A DNA stretch of 40,941 nt, taken from positions 1 through 40,941 of the forward strand of contig NZ_JACSUD010000020.1 of assembly GCF_014385435.1 (NCBI RefSeq). The letters are read 5' to 3'. A program made the translations under genes and the position numbers. The notes under the pieces are model-generated. The model saw only the letters and a program-made list of their open reading frames with translations, was not told the DNA's origin and made no database searches. This document shows, piece by piece, positions 14,984 through 23,914 of this stretch (positions are counted from its first letter, which is position 1; each line of letters begins with the position of its first letter). The stretch is from Alloprevotella sp. Lung230 (GTDB lineage: Bacteria; Bacteroidota; Bacteroidia; Bacteroidales; Bacteroidaceae).

Positions 14984-15841
14984 ATGACTCACAACCTCTT
15001 GAAAGGTAAGCGTGGCATCATCTTCGGCGCGCTTAACGAACAGTCCATCGCTTGGAAAGTAGCCGTCAAGGCTGTGGAAGAAGGTGCCAGCATCACGCTC
15101 ACCAACACCCCCATTGCCCTGCGCATGGGCACGCTCAACGCCCTCTCCGAACAGCTCAACGCACCGGTCATCGCGGCCGATGCCACCAGTGTGGAAGACT
15201 TGGAAAAGGTATTCACCGAGAGCGAGCGTCTGCTCGGCGGAAAGATTGACTTCATCCTCCATTCCATCGGCATGAGCCTCAACGTACGTAAGCAACGTAC
15301 GTACGACGATTTGGACTACAACTACCTTTCGAAGACGCTCGACATCAGTGCCATCTCTTTTCACAAGATGTTGCAAGTGGCCAAAAAGCTCGATGCCCTC
15401 AACGAATATGCCTCTGTTGTCGCTTTGTCCTATGTGGCTGCTCAACGCACCTTCTTCGGCTACAACGACATGGCCGATGCCAAAAGCCTTCTGGAAAGCA
15501 TCGCTCGCAGTTTTGGCTATATCTATGGCCGCGAGAAGAACGTGCGTATCAACACCATCTCCCAAAGTCCCACGCCCACCACAGCTGGCAACGGCGTGAA
15601 AGGCATGGAGCACCTCATGGACTTCGCCAACAAGATGTCGCCACTGGGTAACGCCACTGCAGAGGAGTGTGCCGACTACACGGTGATGATGTTCTCCGAC
15701 TTCACCCGAAAGGTGACCATGCAAAACCTCTTCCACGATGGCGGTTTCTCCAGCATGGGTATGAGCATGCGGGCCATGAACCAATATGCCAAGGACACGA
15801 AAGAGTTTGAAGACGAAAACGGACATATTATCTACGGATAA
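14984..15841 (+). CDS. fabI: enoyl-[acyl-carrier-protein] reductase (NADH), FabI
   Basis: 285 residues, a short-chain dehydrogenase-type Rossmann protein that performs the last reduction in each round of fatty acid elongation. The N-terminal dinucleotide-binding segment is KRGIIFGALNEQSIAWKVA (9-27), where FabI has the typical GxxxxxSIAW signature. The catalytic pair is Tyr160 and Lys167 (YNDMADAK, YxxxxxxK), and LHSIG near 92-96 fits the cofactor fold. Length is slightly above the 262 residues of E. coli FabI, as usual in Bacteroidetes. It has its own promoter and a terminator at 15864-15897, so it is probably monocistronic. It would be essential unless another enoyl reductase is encoded elsewhere. 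Confidence 0.95.
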   Translation: MTHNLLKGKRGIIFGALNEQSIAWKVAVKAVEEGASITLTNTPIALRMGTLNALSEQLNAPVIAADATSVEDLEKVFTESERLLGGKIDFILHSIGMSLNVRKQRTYDDLDYNYLSKTLDISAISFHKMLQVAKKLDALNEYASVVALSYVAAQRTFFGYNDMADAKSLLESIARSFGYIYGREKNVRINTISQSPTPTTAGNGVKGMEHLMDFANKMSPLGNATAEECADYTVMMFSDFTRKVTMQNLFHDGGFSSMGMSMRAMNQYAKDTKEFEDENGHIIYG

Positions 15842-15863
15842 ACTGAAATTCTGCTCTAAGAAG

Positions 15864-15898
15864 AAGTGCGAACCTTATTTTAAGGGGCGCACTTTTTG
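15864..15898 (+). terminator. fabI terminator
   Basis: AAGTGCG (15864-15870) pairs with CGCACTT (15888-15894) and CCTTA (15873-15877) with TAAGG (15881-15885), with a small AA/GG internal loop, followed by T residues. The T-run also supplies the -33 TTTG of the next promoter. Confidence 0.78.
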
Positions 15899-15926
15899 TT
15901 GATGCCAAAATAAATACTTAATTTTG
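15895..15926 (+). promoter_or_regulatory. promoter of the DUF2520/HAD/maf operon
   Basis: TTTG (15895-15898), a spacer of exactly 20 bp and TAATTTTG (15919-15926). The transcript should begin near 15933, about 17 nt before the ATG at 15950. The -33 box lies inside the T-run of the fabI terminator. Confidence 0.82.
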
Positions 15927-15949
15927 CGCAAAGCAAGACTTACACGACC

Positions 15950-16735
15950 ATGACCGCACAAGAAATCGTCTTCGTCGGCGCCGGCAACCTCGCCACCCAT
16001 CTGGCTGCTGCACTCGCACAAGCCGGCCACAAGGTCAAAGCCATTTGCAGCCGTACCGCGGCATCGGCCGAAGCGTTGGCCCGAAGGGTAGGGGAGGGGG
16101 CAACCGCGCTCACCAACCTCGACCACTTGCCGCCGGCTGATGTCTTCCTCCTCGCCGCCTCCGACGATGTCCTGCCCGACCTCATCGCTGCGCTGCCCGC
16201 CCATTGCCGCAACGGCATTGTGGCACACACGGCCGGCAGTGTTTCGCTCGAAGTGTTGGCCCGCTTCGGTGAGAAAGCCGGTGTTTTCTATCCCTTGCAG
16301 ACCTTCTCCAAGGCGCGTGAGGTCGATTTCACCACCATTCCCTGCTTTGTCGAGGGAGCATCGGCGGCCACCGAACAACGTCTGCTGGAGTTAGCCCAAA
16401 GTGTGACCCCCACGGTGCAGGTGCTCCACTCCGAAGGAAGGCGAATGTTGCACCTCTCGGCTGTTTTTGCCTGCAATTTTGTCAACCACCTCTATGACGT
16501 GGCAGCCGGTATCGCTCGGGAACAGGGCATCGACCCACAATGGCTCAGTCCTCTCATCCAGGAGACGGCCGCCAAACTGAACCAACTTCCCGCTCATGCT
16601 GCGCAGACGGGACCTGCTGCAAGAGGCGACCGCGCCGTGCTGGAACATCAAGCCGAACTGCTCGCCGCCAAACCGGAACTGCAAACCATCTACCGCATCC
16701 TGAGCGACAACATTTATAAGTCCTTTCATCCATGA
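15950..16735 (+). CDS. Rossmann-like DUF2520 protein
   Basis: 261 residues. The N-terminus has a Rossmann nucleotide-binding loop ([17 protein letters not shown], GxGNxA), as in pyrroline-5-carboxylate or ketopantoate reductase-like enzymes. The middle has [16 protein letters not shown] and [17 protein letters not shown], and the C-terminal half is the helical DUF2520 domain ([18 protein letters not shown]). The family is widely annotated as an oxidoreductase of unknown substrate. It is the first gene of an operon: its stop overlaps the start of the KdsC-like gene by 4 bp, and maf follows. This order (DUF2520, HAD, Maf) is common in Bacteroidales, which suggests a conserved housekeeping link, but the reaction is not known. 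Confidence 0.85.
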   Translation: MTAQEIVFVGAGNLATHLAAALAQAGHKVKAICSRTAASAEALARRVGEGATALTNLDHLPPADVFLLAASDDVLPDLIAALPAHCRNGIVAHTAGSVSLEVLARFGEKAGVFYPLQTFSKAREVDFTTIPCFVEGASAATEQRLLELAQSVTPTVQVLHSEGRRMLHLSAVFACNFVNHLYDVAAGIAREQGIDPQWLSPLIQETAAKLNQLPAHAAQTGPAARGDRAVLEHQAELLAAKPELQTIYRILSDNIYKSFHP

Positions 16736-17247
16736 TACCTTTCGACCTCACACAAATCCGGGCTTTGGCCTTCGATGTAGATGGTGTGTTGAGCGCCAAC
16801 AACGTTTTCCTCCTCGGGGGACAGCCTGTACGCACCGCCAACATCAAAGACGGATATGCCCTCCAACACGCGGCCAAGACCGACCTGCACCTCGCGATCA
16901 TCACGGGTGGGAAGAACGAGGCCGTGCGGGAACGCTACATGAACCTCGGCATCACTGATGTCTTTATGGGAGTGGGGCGGAAGATTGATGTCTTCGAGGA
17001 TTGGCTCTTGAAGCATCAACTCTCGGCCGACCAAGTATTATATATGGGCGACGATGTTCCGGACTATGAAGTGATGGGCCTCTGTGGCTGTCCTTGTTGT
17101 CCTGCCGATGCCGCACCCGAAATTCAAGAAATCGCCTGCTACATCTCCCACCAAAAGGGAGGCGAAGGTTGCGTACGCGATGTGGTGGAACAGGTGTTGC
17201 GCGCCCAAGGGAAGTGGATGAGCGATGCCGAAGCCTTCGGATGGTGA
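16732..17247 (+). CDS. HAD-family phosphatase, KdsC-like (3-deoxy-D-manno-octulosonate 8-phosphate phosphatase)
   Basis: 171 residues, the usual size of a capless C0-type HAD phosphatase. Motif I is [11 protein letters not shown], with both acidic residues of DxD. Motif II is IITGG near 60. The motif IV acid lies in [11 protein letters not shown]. KdsC enzymes work as tetramers and dephosphorylate KDO-8-P in the lipopolysaccharide core pathway; the capless fold and the [14 protein letters not shown] segment fit. A sugar-phosphate phosphatase of other specificity is possible, because kdsA, kdsB and kdsD are not in the window. It overlaps DUF2520 upstream by 4 bp and is followed by maf after 27 bp. 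Confidence 0.85.
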   Translation: MIPFDLTQIRALAFDVDGVLSANNVFLLGGQPVRTANIKDGYALQHAAKTDLHLAIITGGKNEAVRERYMNLGITDVFMGVGRKIDVFEDWLLKHQLSADQVLYMGDDVPDYEVMGLCGCPCCPADAAPEIQEIACYISHQKGGEGCVRDVVEQVLRAQGKWMSDAEAFGW

Positions 17248-17274
17248 CTCTACGAACAACTAACACTTACTTTT

Positions 17275-17856
17275 ATGCTCGACAACTTAAAGAAATACGA
17301 CATTGTTTTGGCCAGCAATTCTCCACGTAGGCGTGAGTTGCTTTCCCGTTTGGGTATCGACTTTCGAGTCTTTACCTTGATGGGCATTGACGAAACTTTT
17401 CCGAAAGGACTTTCCAACGAGGAGATTGCCCTCCACATTGCCAGCACAAAGGCCGAAGCCTACAAAACGCACATCACCGACAACACACTGCTTATAACGG
17501 CCGACACCATCGTCTGCCTGGAAGGTCGTGTGTTGGGGAAGCCGCATGACATCGAAGAAGCTACGGCCATGCTCCACCTTCTCTCCGGCAAAGAGCACGA
17601 AGTGGTGACGGCATTCACCCTCAACACCGTGAACCGAGTGGTGAAGAAAGCGGTGAGCACTCGGGTGCGTTTCGCCCCGCTCACCGATGAAGAAATCAAC
17701 TACTATGTCACAGAGTTTCTTCCCTTCGACAAGGCCGGCAGTTATGGCATTCAAGAGTGGATTGGTATGGCTGCAGTAGAGGAAATTTATGGTTCCTACT
17801 TCAATGTTATCGGTCTGCCGATTCAACGACTTTATCAAGCGCTCAAGGACTTCTAA
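17275..17856 (+). CDS. maf: Maf-like nucleoside triphosphate pyrophosphatase
   Basis: 193 residues. The N-terminal signature is VLASNSPRRRELLSRLGIDF, the Maf nucleotide-binding loop. DTIVCLEGRVLGKP near 80-93 holds the catalytic Asp, and the C-terminal end (GSYGIQEWIGMAAVEEIYGS, then YFNVIGLPI) is strongly conserved. Maf proteins hydrolyse dTTP, UTP or modified nucleotides to monophosphates and are thought to clean the nucleotide pool; overproduction blocks septation in Bacillus. It is third in the operon after the DUF2520 and KdsC-like genes, with a lipoprotein gene 34 bp later. The start is chosen at MLDNLKKYD, directly ahead of the conserved domain. Confidence 0.93.
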   Translation: MLDNLKKYDIVLASNSPRRRELLSRLGIDFRVFTLMGIDETFPKGLSNEEIALHIASTKAEAYKTHITDNTLLITADTIVCLEGRVLGKPHDIEEATAMLHLLSGKEHEVVTAFTLNTVNRVVKKAVSTRVRFAPLTDEEINYYVTEFLPFDKAGSYGIQEWIGMAAVEEIYGSYFNVIGLPIQRLYQALKDF

Positions 17857-17890
17857 GCTTTTGCTATTTATTCACCTTATACCCGAGAAA

Positions 17891-18382
17891 ATGCTCAACA
17901 AAGCGCTACAACTCATCTTCGCTTTCTCTTTTATTATCATCTTATTAGGATGTTCGGAGGATACAGAGCGGTTTCGCTCAGAAGCCCCACATTTTGCACG
18001 GCTGACAGCAAAAAGCCTTTCTGATGGTTCACCGACGCTACGGGTCGGACAGTCGTTTGTCTTGACTGCCGAACAAGAGGTTCGCGGCAAGCGTCTGGAT
18101 CGAACGATCTATCGTTGGGAAGTGGCCAACGCGGCCGACTGGACTCAAAGATACACCAAGAAACTGGTCTACGACAAGCAACCGCAGCATCCGACCGACA
18201 CGCTCGTTGCCACAACTCCCGGTGTCTATCGCATCACCTTCACTGCCAACTACAATCCCTCTGGTGTGGTCCAACCGAAAAGCCTCACCTATAATTTAAA
18301 GGACGGCGGAGGAACAGTCAGCCTGAATGCTTCGGCAGTCAAACTGCAGGTGGTTTTAACCCAAACCATCCGCGTGCGTTGA
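17891..18382 (+). CDS. hypothetical lipoprotein
   Basis: 163 residues from MLNKALQLIF. The frame is open for 34 codons upstream, but only this ATG begins a lipoprotein signal, ending FSFIIILLGC with Cys at residue 19. The mature chain is predicted mostly beta; DGSPTLRVGQSFVLTAEQEV, TIYRWEVANAADWTQ and GVYRITFTANYNPSG resemble a PKD or Ig-like sandwich, where a W-containing strand and a GVYRITF strand recur. No enzyme motif is visible. It sits 34 bp after maf and is probably the last gene of that operon. I do not recognise a named family; membrane anchoring on the periplasmic or outer face is the only safe inference. Confidence 0.72.
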   Translation: MLNKALQLIFAFSFIIILLGCSEDTERFRSEAPHFARLTAKSLSDGSPTLRVGQSFVLTAEQEVRGKRLDRTIYRWEVANAADWTQRYTKKLVYDKQPQHPTDTLVATTPGVYRITFTANYNPSGVVQPKSLTYNLKDGGGTVSLNASAVKLQVVLTQTIRVR

Positions 18383-18493
18383 CTCGGTTTATGGAGTTTT
18401 CCTGAACCCTAAATAGCCTTAGATAGGCTTTCCTCTGAATTTTCGCCCACAAACCTTCTTGAATGGGCATTATGTTTAGTAATATACTCAAGG

Positions 18494-18946
18494 ATGAGAA
18501 AAGAAGCGTTCCTCCATGACCTCAGAACACGTTGCCCCATGATTATGGTTCAGCAACACAATGATGCTCGCGGAAGTCTATCGGTGCTCGATGATGAAGC
18601 GTTGCCTTTCCCTGTGAAGCGCGTCTTCTGGATTTATGACGTACCTAGCGAAGCCGAACGCGGAGGACACGCTCATCGCACTTGTACCGAACTCTTGTTT
18701 GCCCTCAATGGTAGTCTGCGAGTCACTCTTACGGATGGACATCAGGAATACACGGTATTGCTCGACTGTCCTACCCAAGGTTTGATCATTCCTGCCGGTA
18801 TCTGGTGTCGGCTGCATTCTTTTTCTCCCCATACGGTCGTCCTCTGTCTGGCATCCGAACCTTATCGGCCGGAAGGCTATCTCCACTCCTTTGAGCATTA
18901 TTTAGCATTCGCGGCCTCTATTGAACATAATTCAGACACCCTATGA
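18494..18946 (+). CDS. FdtA/WxcM-like dTDP-sugar 3,4-ketoisomerase (cupin)
   Basis: 150 residues forming a single cupin fold. The family signature ERGGHAHRTCTELLFALNGS includes His59 and His61, equivalent to the catalytic pair of FdtA. NDARGSLSVLDD near 23-34 matches the substrate-loop region, and GLIIPAGIWCRLHSFSP fits the second cupin motif. FdtA enzymes convert dTDP-4-keto-6-deoxyglucose to its 3-keto isomer, the step before 3-amination. It starts a four-gene cassette: it overlaps the acyltransferase gene by 4 bp, followed by an FdtB-like aminotransferase and a glycosyltransferase. That order supports synthesis of a 3-acylamino-3,6-dideoxyhexose. rmlA and rmlB are not in the window. The leader 18383-18493 has only a weak hairpin and no full promoter match. 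Confidence 0.85.
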   Translation: MRKEAFLHDLRTRCPMIMVQQHNDARGSLSVLDDEALPFPVKRVFWIYDVPSEAERGGHAHRTCTELLFALNGSLRVTLTDGHQEYTVLLDCPTQGLIIPAGIWCRLHSFSPHTVVLCLASEPYRPEGYLHSFEHYLAFAASIEHNSDTL

Positions 18947-19908
18947 ACCTTGTCCCTTATTCTGCTGACCTCCGCGACCTATGGGATGACATTGTGCATT
19001 TCTCTCGAAACGGCACTTTTCTCCTCCATAGAGACTACATGGACTACCATCGGGACAGAATTGAAGATGCTTCCGTCTTATGCTTCTCGTATAAGGGAAG
19101 AGTCTTAGGACTTTTTCCTGCCGCTGCCGTTCGGGCAGAGCAACGCATCGTCAGCCACTCCGGACTGACTTATGGAGGACTCATTCTCCCAGAAAAAACA
19201 ACCACAACCGAGGTCTTGGAGATTTATGATGCACTCCTGCCTTACTACCGCAAACAAGGTTTCACACGACTTTCGGTGAAGCCCATCCCCTATATCTATC
19301 ATCGTATCCCCTCGGACGATGAACTCTATGCTCTGTTCCGCAACGGCGCTGTCCTCGGATTTCGCGCTGTTTCCTCTTGCCTGAGATTCGACGAGCGCCC
19401 ACCAATATCCACTTTGAGAAAAAGAAAATTCAAAAAAGCTCAATCATCTCAAATACAGATATTTGAGTCGAATGATTTTGAGGGTTTTTGGTTTCTACTT
19501 TCCACTATTTTAGAAGATCGCCACCACGTGGGCCCCGTTCATACATTACGTGAGATAAGAGAGCTGAAAGCCCACTTTCCTCATCGCATCAAACTCTATC
19601 TCGCACAGAGTTTTGACGGGAAACTTTTGGCCGGCACCCTACTCTATTTGTCCAACAAGGTGGCGCATGCGCAATACATCGCGACATCAGAAGAGGGTCG
19701 GAAAATGGGGGCGTTAGACCTCTTGTTCGTCCATCTTATTGAAGAGCGCCCTTTCACTACGGACTGTCATGAACCACCGACCTATTTCGACTTCGGTATT
19801 TCTACAGAACAAGGCGGACAATGGCTTAACGAAGGGCTCATCTTTCAAAAAGAAGGTTTTGGAGCACGAGCCATAGTCTACGATCAATACACCCTTTCGT
19901 TGGTATGA
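18943..19908 (+). CDS. FemAB/GNAT-like acyltransferase of the sugar cassette
   Basis: 321 residues, consistent with a double GNAT fold as in FemAB and BioF2-like acetyltransferases. The first half has the HSGLTYGGLILPEKTTTTEV segment (67-86). The second half contains YLAQSFDGKLLAGTLLYLSN and the acyl-CoA-like TSEEGRKMGALDLLFVHLIE. The ending YFDFGISTEQGGQWLNEGLI is typical of the family. By position it fills the role of FdtC, which N-acylates the 3-amino sugar; FdtC itself is a left-handed beta-helix transferase, so this would be a non-homologous replacement. That is inference. It overlaps both neighbours by 4 bp (ATGA), so translation of all three is coupled. Confidence 0.8.
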   Translation: MNLVPYSADLRDLWDDIVHFSRNGTFLLHRDYMDYHRDRIEDASVLCFSYKGRVLGLFPAAAVRAEQRIVSHSGLTYGGLILPEKTTTTEVLEIYDALLPYYRKQGFTRLSVKPIPYIYHRIPSDDELYALFRNGAVLGFRAVSSCLRFDERPPISTLRKRKFKKAQSSQIQIFESNDFEGFWFLLSTILEDRHHVGPVHTLREIRELKAHFPHRIKLYLAQSFDGKLLAGTLLYLSNKVAHAQYIATSEEGRKMGALDLLFVHLIEERPFTTDCHEPPTYFDFGISTEQGGQWLNEGLIFQKEGFGARAIVYDQYTLSLV

Positions 19909-21023
19909 ATACCCCCATAAAGTTTTTGGACTTAGCAGCACTGAATGCACGCTTCGCGCGGAAGTTCGAAGCCGTTTTTCAGGAAGTTTTGGCTTCCGGA
20001 TGGTATCTCTCGGGGAGCGCCACCCAACGCTTTGAACAGCAGTTTGCCGCCTATTGTGGAACGCAACATTGCGTAGGAGTGGCCAACGGCTTGGATGCTT
20101 TGACCTTGATATTGATGGCTCAAAAGGAATGTTTAGGATGGGAGGACGACGACGAGGTCATTCTCCCGGCCATGACCTTTGTAGCCACAGCACAGGCGGT
20201 AGTCCGTGCAAGATTGCGGCCGGTACTGGTCGATGTGTCTCCGGAGGACTTCTTGATGGACGTTTCCCTTTTGGAAGCAACTGTAACTTCGCGCACACGA
20301 GCGGTAATTCCTGTGCACTTATACGGCCGTTTGTGCGACATGGACGCCGTGAAGCAAGTGGCCGAACGTCACCACCTTTTCGTGCTCGAGGATGCTGCAC
20401 AAGCGCACGGAGCACAGCGTAATGGGGTGCGTGCCGGAGCTTTCGGACACGCCGCGGCTTTCAGTTTCTATCCAGGAAAGAACTTAGGAGCTTTGGGGGA
20501 TGGAGGAAGCATTGTCACCAATGACACGGAATTGGCCGACAAAGTTCGCGCCTTGGCCAATTATGGTTCGAGAAAGAAGTACTACCACGAAGGATTAGGA
20601 CTCAATTCGAGGCTGGACGAACTTCAAGCAGCCCTCCTGTCTATCAAGTTGGAGTCCTTGGATGAGGACAACCAGCAGCGCCAACAATGGGCAAGGTATT
20701 ACATCGAACATCTGAACACCCCGTATATACAATGCCCCACTTGGCCCAATGCAATCGAAGAACATGTGTTCCATCTCTTTCCCGTCCTTACTGACCATCG
20801 AGAAGCACTTCAAACCTACCTGCACAAGAGAGGCATTGACACGCTGGTACACTACCCTATTCCGCTGCATCGACAACCATGTCTCACCCCCTATTTCCGC
20901 GACAAGTCCTTTCCTATCACCGAACAAGTGGCGGCCAAAGAACTAAGTCTGCCGATGAGTCCCATCCTCTCGAAAGTCGAAATCGACACCGTGATACAAA
21001 CCCTCAACCGATTTACCCCATGA
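19905..21023 (+). CDS. DegT/DnrJ/EryC1 sugar aminotransferase (FdtB-like)
   Basis: 372 residues, a PLP-dependent fold type I enzyme. The PLP lysine is Lys192 in FSFYPGKNLGALGDGGSIVT. VGVANGLDALTLIL (57-70) and LEDAAQAHGA (161-170) bind the cofactor phosphate and ring. YGSRKKYYHEGLGLNSRLDE matches the substrate loop near 230. These enzymes transfer an amino group, usually from glutamate, to a keto sugar nucleotide; directly after an FdtA-like isomerase the expected product is a dTDP-3-amino-3,6-dideoxyhexose. It is close in type to FdtB and QdtB, and the exact hexose cannot be told. Translationally coupled on both sides (4 bp overlaps). Confidence 0.9.
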   Translation: MNTPIKFLDLAALNARFARKFEAVFQEVLASGWYLSGSATQRFEQQFAAYCGTQHCVGVANGLDALTLILMAQKECLGWEDDDEVILPAMTFVATAQAVVRARLRPVLVDVSPEDFLMDVSLLEATVTSRTRAVIPVHLYGRLCDMDAVKQVAERHHLFVLEDAAQAHGAQRNGVRAGAFGHAAAFSFYPGKNLGALGDGGSIVTNDTELADKVRALANYGSRKKYYHEGLGLNSRLDELQAALLSIKLESLDEDNQQRQQWARYYIEHLNTPYIQCPTWPNAIEEHVFHLFPVLTDHREALQTYLHKRGIDTLVHYPIPLHRQPCLTPYFRDKSFPITEQVAAKELSLPMSPILSKVEIDTVIQTLNRFTP

Positions 21024-21826
21024 CACTTGATATTCTGATTTGCTCACTCAACAAGGGGATTGTACGCATCGATGATGTAATTGGCGCACCACGTCCGGAC
21101 GTTCGGTACATTGTGTCGTACCAATACACCGATGAGCGTTATCTTGAACTGATACCTCGGGCAATTATCGAGCGTTCGGACGTGAAACTGTACCAGTACA
21201 AAGGTCAAGGTCTTTCCAACAACCGCAACCATGCCTTAGAGAACGCCACGAGTGACTTGATCCTCTTTGCTGATGATGATTCGCGTCTGTCGGACAGCGC
21301 TTTTGACACCATTTTCGATACCTTTACTCAAAACAAGGAGGTCGATGTGGCTTTCTTTCGTGCCAGCACTTATACAGGAAAACTCCTCAAAAACTATCCG
21401 GAGAAAGAGCGCCTTATCACAGAACTACCCAAAGACTATTCGATTTCTACGATTGAGATGGTATGTCGGCGGTGTAAGGTGCAGGGCAACATTCGTTTTG
21501 ACGAACGTTTTGGACTGGGAACAAAGTTCTTAACTTGCCGGGAGGAAGACGTTTGGTTGGTTGATGCCCTGCGTGCTGGTTTGCACATCAAATACTTCCC
21601 CTTGAAAATTATCGAAACAAGCACCATGCTCAAACGTTCAATGATTTACGTAGATGCCGGTGTCCAACGTTCAGAGGGGGCTTTTACCTACTATCTTTAT
21701 GGGAATGCAGCCTATTGGCGTTGCTTTCTCTTTGCCTTCCACTGTACGCGGCGTGGGCTTACTCACTTCCTCCCGATGTTCCGACATCTGTTGCAAGGGA
21801 TTACTTATATCAAGAACAACCTTTAA
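21020..21826 (+). CDS. family 2-like glycosyltransferase
   Basis: 268 residues from the ATG overlapping the aminotransferase stop. The frame is open upstream, but that part shadows the aminotransferase. The metal-binding acidic motif is LFADDDSRL near 80. KGQGLSNNRNHALENA precedes it, as in GT-A enzymes of the galactosyltransferase/beta-1,4 type, and FGLGTKFLTCREEDVWLVDA near 175-195 carries the acidic ED pair of the acceptor side. No transmembrane segment is evident, so it is probably cytoplasmic and membrane-associated by charge. It likely adds the amino sugar made by the preceding three genes, or the residue next to it, to a surface glycan (inferred from context). Its base composition is more AT-rich than the 3-13 kb region. 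Confidence 0.8.
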   Translation: MTLDILICSLNKGIVRIDDVIGAPRPDVRYIVSYQYTDERYLELIPRAIIERSDVKLYQYKGQGLSNNRNHALENATSDLILFADDDSRLSDSAFDTIFDTFTQNKEVDVAFFRASTYTGKLLKNYPEKERLITELPKDYSISTIEMVCRRCKVQGNIRFDERFGLGTKFLTCREEDVWLVDALRAGLHIKYFPLKIIETSTMLKRSMIYVDAGVQRSEGAFTYYLYGNAAYWRCFLFAFHCTRRGLTHFLPMFRHLLQGITYIKNNL

Positions 21827-21855
21827 GAACTACCTTAAAATCATTCGTTTAGGCC

Positions 21856-23877
21856 ATGACTGCTGTATCAGACAATCAAGAAGTAAAGTTCAGCAAAAAA
21901 GAGTTTCGACAAGAAGTAATGCGCGACATAAGATATTTGAGTCTACTCGCACGAGACTTTCCCAACATATCTCAAGTTACCACTGAAATCATCAACTTGG
22001 AAGCCATCCTGCATCTTCCGAAACCAACAGAACACTTTCTCGCTGACTTACATGGAGAAAACGAAGCCTTTCAACACGTCCTTCGCAATGCTTCTGGAAA
22101 CATCAAGCGCAAAGTGGAAGAACTCTTTGGAGGAACGATGCGCGAACAAGATAAGCGTGACCTGTGTACACTCATCTATTACCCCGAACAGAAGTTGGAA
22201 CTGGTGAAGCAGCACGACACCCAACTTGAAGACTACTATCAGGCCACTCTGCACCGTCTTATCACCATCTGCCGCAATGTCAGCAGCAAATATACACGTT
22301 CGAAGGTGAGAAAGAGCCTCCCTAAGGAGTTTGCTTATATCATAGAAGAGTTGCTGCATGAGAGCCACGATGCTCGCAATAAGCAGGCTTATTATCAAGT
22401 CATCGTTCAGACCATTATCGACACCAAGCGTGCCGACCACTTCATCATTGCCATTTGTAATCTCATCCAGCGGTTGGCCATAGACCAACTCCACATCCTG
22501 GGAGATATCTACGACAGAGGGCCTGGGGCACATCTGATTATGGACACCCTTTCTGCCTACCATAACTTAGACATACAATGGGGCAACCACGACATCATCT
22601 GGATGGGAGCTGCCGGTGGCAATCGAGTGTGTATGGCTGCCGTACTGAGAATGGCTTTGCGCTATGGCAACATGCAAACTTTGGAAGAAGGCTATGCCAT
22701 CAACCTCGTTCCATTGGCCACCTTTGCCTTAGAAGCTTACGCCGATGATGATTGCGAGTTGTTTGCTCCGAAATGTCTCGGCAAGAAGCAACCAACACTC
22801 AAACAGCGGCGACTGATGGCCAAAATGCACAAGGCGATGGCCGTCCTTCAATTCAAATTGGAGTGTCAGATGTACTTGCGGCATCCCGAATGGCGTATGG
22901 AGGATCGCGCCCTCCTGCTCAACTGCGATTTTGAGAAAGGGACCATTGTGATAGATGGTGTAGAGCATCTGCTGAAAGACAACAACTTTCCGACCATCGA
23001 CCCCAAACATCCAGAACGCCTCACGGATGAGGAGCGCGAACTGACCGAGCGCTTACGCCGCAGTTTCCGTATCAGTGAACGCTTGCAACGCCATGTGGCT
23101 TGTTTGCTGTCACGAGGCTCTATGTACAATGTCGTCAACTCCAACCTTCTCTTTCATGCCGCTATCCCGATGGATGAAGAAGGCCGATTGAAGTCTGTCG
23201 ATGTGTTGGGAGGCGTTCCTCTTTCCGGACGCGACCTCATGGAACGCATCGACCAAACGGTACGTGCGGCTTTTGATGAAGCGGCCGAAGAAGAGGAGAA
23301 AAGTACAGCTCGCGACTTCTTCTGGTATCTCTGGTGCGGTCCGGATAGTCCTCTCTTTCATAAGTCTAAGATGGCCACCTTCGAGCGCTATTTCATAGAA
23401 GATAAAAGCACTTGGAAAGAAGTCAAAGGAGCCTACTACCAGTTGAGAGACAGCGCTGCAGTGTGCGACTATATCATGGACTGTTTCGATGTCGTGGGAG
23501 AACATCGTCATATCATCAATGGCCATGTTCCCGTTCACGTCTCCAACGGAGAGAGCCCCATCAAAGCTGATGGCAAACTTATGGTCATTGACGGAGGTTT
23601 TGCAGAGGCTTATCACAACACGACGGGAATTGCCGGCTACACATTGGTGTATCATTCACGCGGCTTTCAACTCGTGCAGCACGAACCCTTCACTTCCACC
23701 TCCGATGCCATCAGCAAAGGTACGGACATCGTTTCCAGTATCCAAGTCGTTGAACTCACCGGACATCGTGAAATGGTGGCAGAGACGGACAAAGGGCGCG
23801 AAATACGAGCCCAAATCGCAGAACTGAAAAAACTCCTCTTTGCCTATCGAAAAGGCATCATCAAGGAGCGTAGTTAG
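21856..23877 (+). CDS. fbp: fructose-1,6-bisphosphatase, class III
   Basis: 673 residues, the normal length of the class III (Bacillus Fbp-like) enzyme. It belongs to the calcineurin-like metallophosphoesterases: LGDIYDRGPGAHLIMDTL and WGNHDIIWMGAAGG give the metal-binding GDxxDRG and GNHD motifs near 215-255. HRHIINGHVPVHVSNGE and LMVIDGGFAEAYHNTTGIAG follow near 550-595, where the later metal-binding His residues lie. It converts fructose 1,6-bisphosphate to fructose 6-phosphate in gluconeogenesis and is the usual FBPase of Bacteroidales. It lies 29 bp after the glycosyltransferase and 37 bp before sdaA. Pairing with serine ammonia-lyase, which yields pyruvate, fits gluconeogenic growth on amino acids, though that link is inferred. 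Confidence 0.95.
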   Translation: MTAVSDNQEVKFSKKEFRQEVMRDIRYLSLLARDFPNISQVTTEIINLEAILHLPKPTEHFLADLHGENEAFQHVLRNASGNIKRKVEELFGGTMREQDKRDLCTLIYYPEQKLELVKQHDTQLEDYYQATLHRLITICRNVSSKYTRSKVRKSLPKEFAYIIEELLHESHDARNKQAYYQVIVQTIIDTKRADHFIIAICNLIQRLAIDQLHILGDIYDRGPGAHLIMDTLSAYHNLDIQWGNHDIIWMGAAGGNRVCMAAVLRMALRYGNMQTLEEGYAINLVPLATFALEAYADDDCELFAPKCLGKKQPTLKQRRLMAKMHKAMAVLQFKLECQMYLRHPEWRMEDRALLLNCDFEKGTIVIDGVEHLLKDNNFPTIDPKHPERLTDEERELTERLRRSFRISERLQRHVACLLSRGSMYNVVNSNLLFHAAIPMDEEGRLKSVDVLGGVPLSGRDLMERIDQTVRAAFDEAAEEEEKSTARDFFWYLWCGPDSPLFHKSKMATFERYFIEDKSTWKEVKGAYYQLRDSAAVCDYIMDCFDVVGEHRHIINGHVPVHVSNGESPIKADGKLMVIDGGFAEAYHNTTGIAGYTLVYHSRGFQLVQHEPFTSTSDAISKGTDIVSSIQVVELTGHREMVAETDKGREIRAQIAELKKLLFAYRKGIIKERS

Positions 23878-23914
23878 TGCTTCAACGACATCTCCAACAC
23901 ACAAAAACTATCCA

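Noticed and set aside
18412-18432. Terminator after the 17.9 kb lipoprotein gene
   Set aside because: Only a 5 bp stem (AGCCT/AGGCT) with no T-run, too weak to call.
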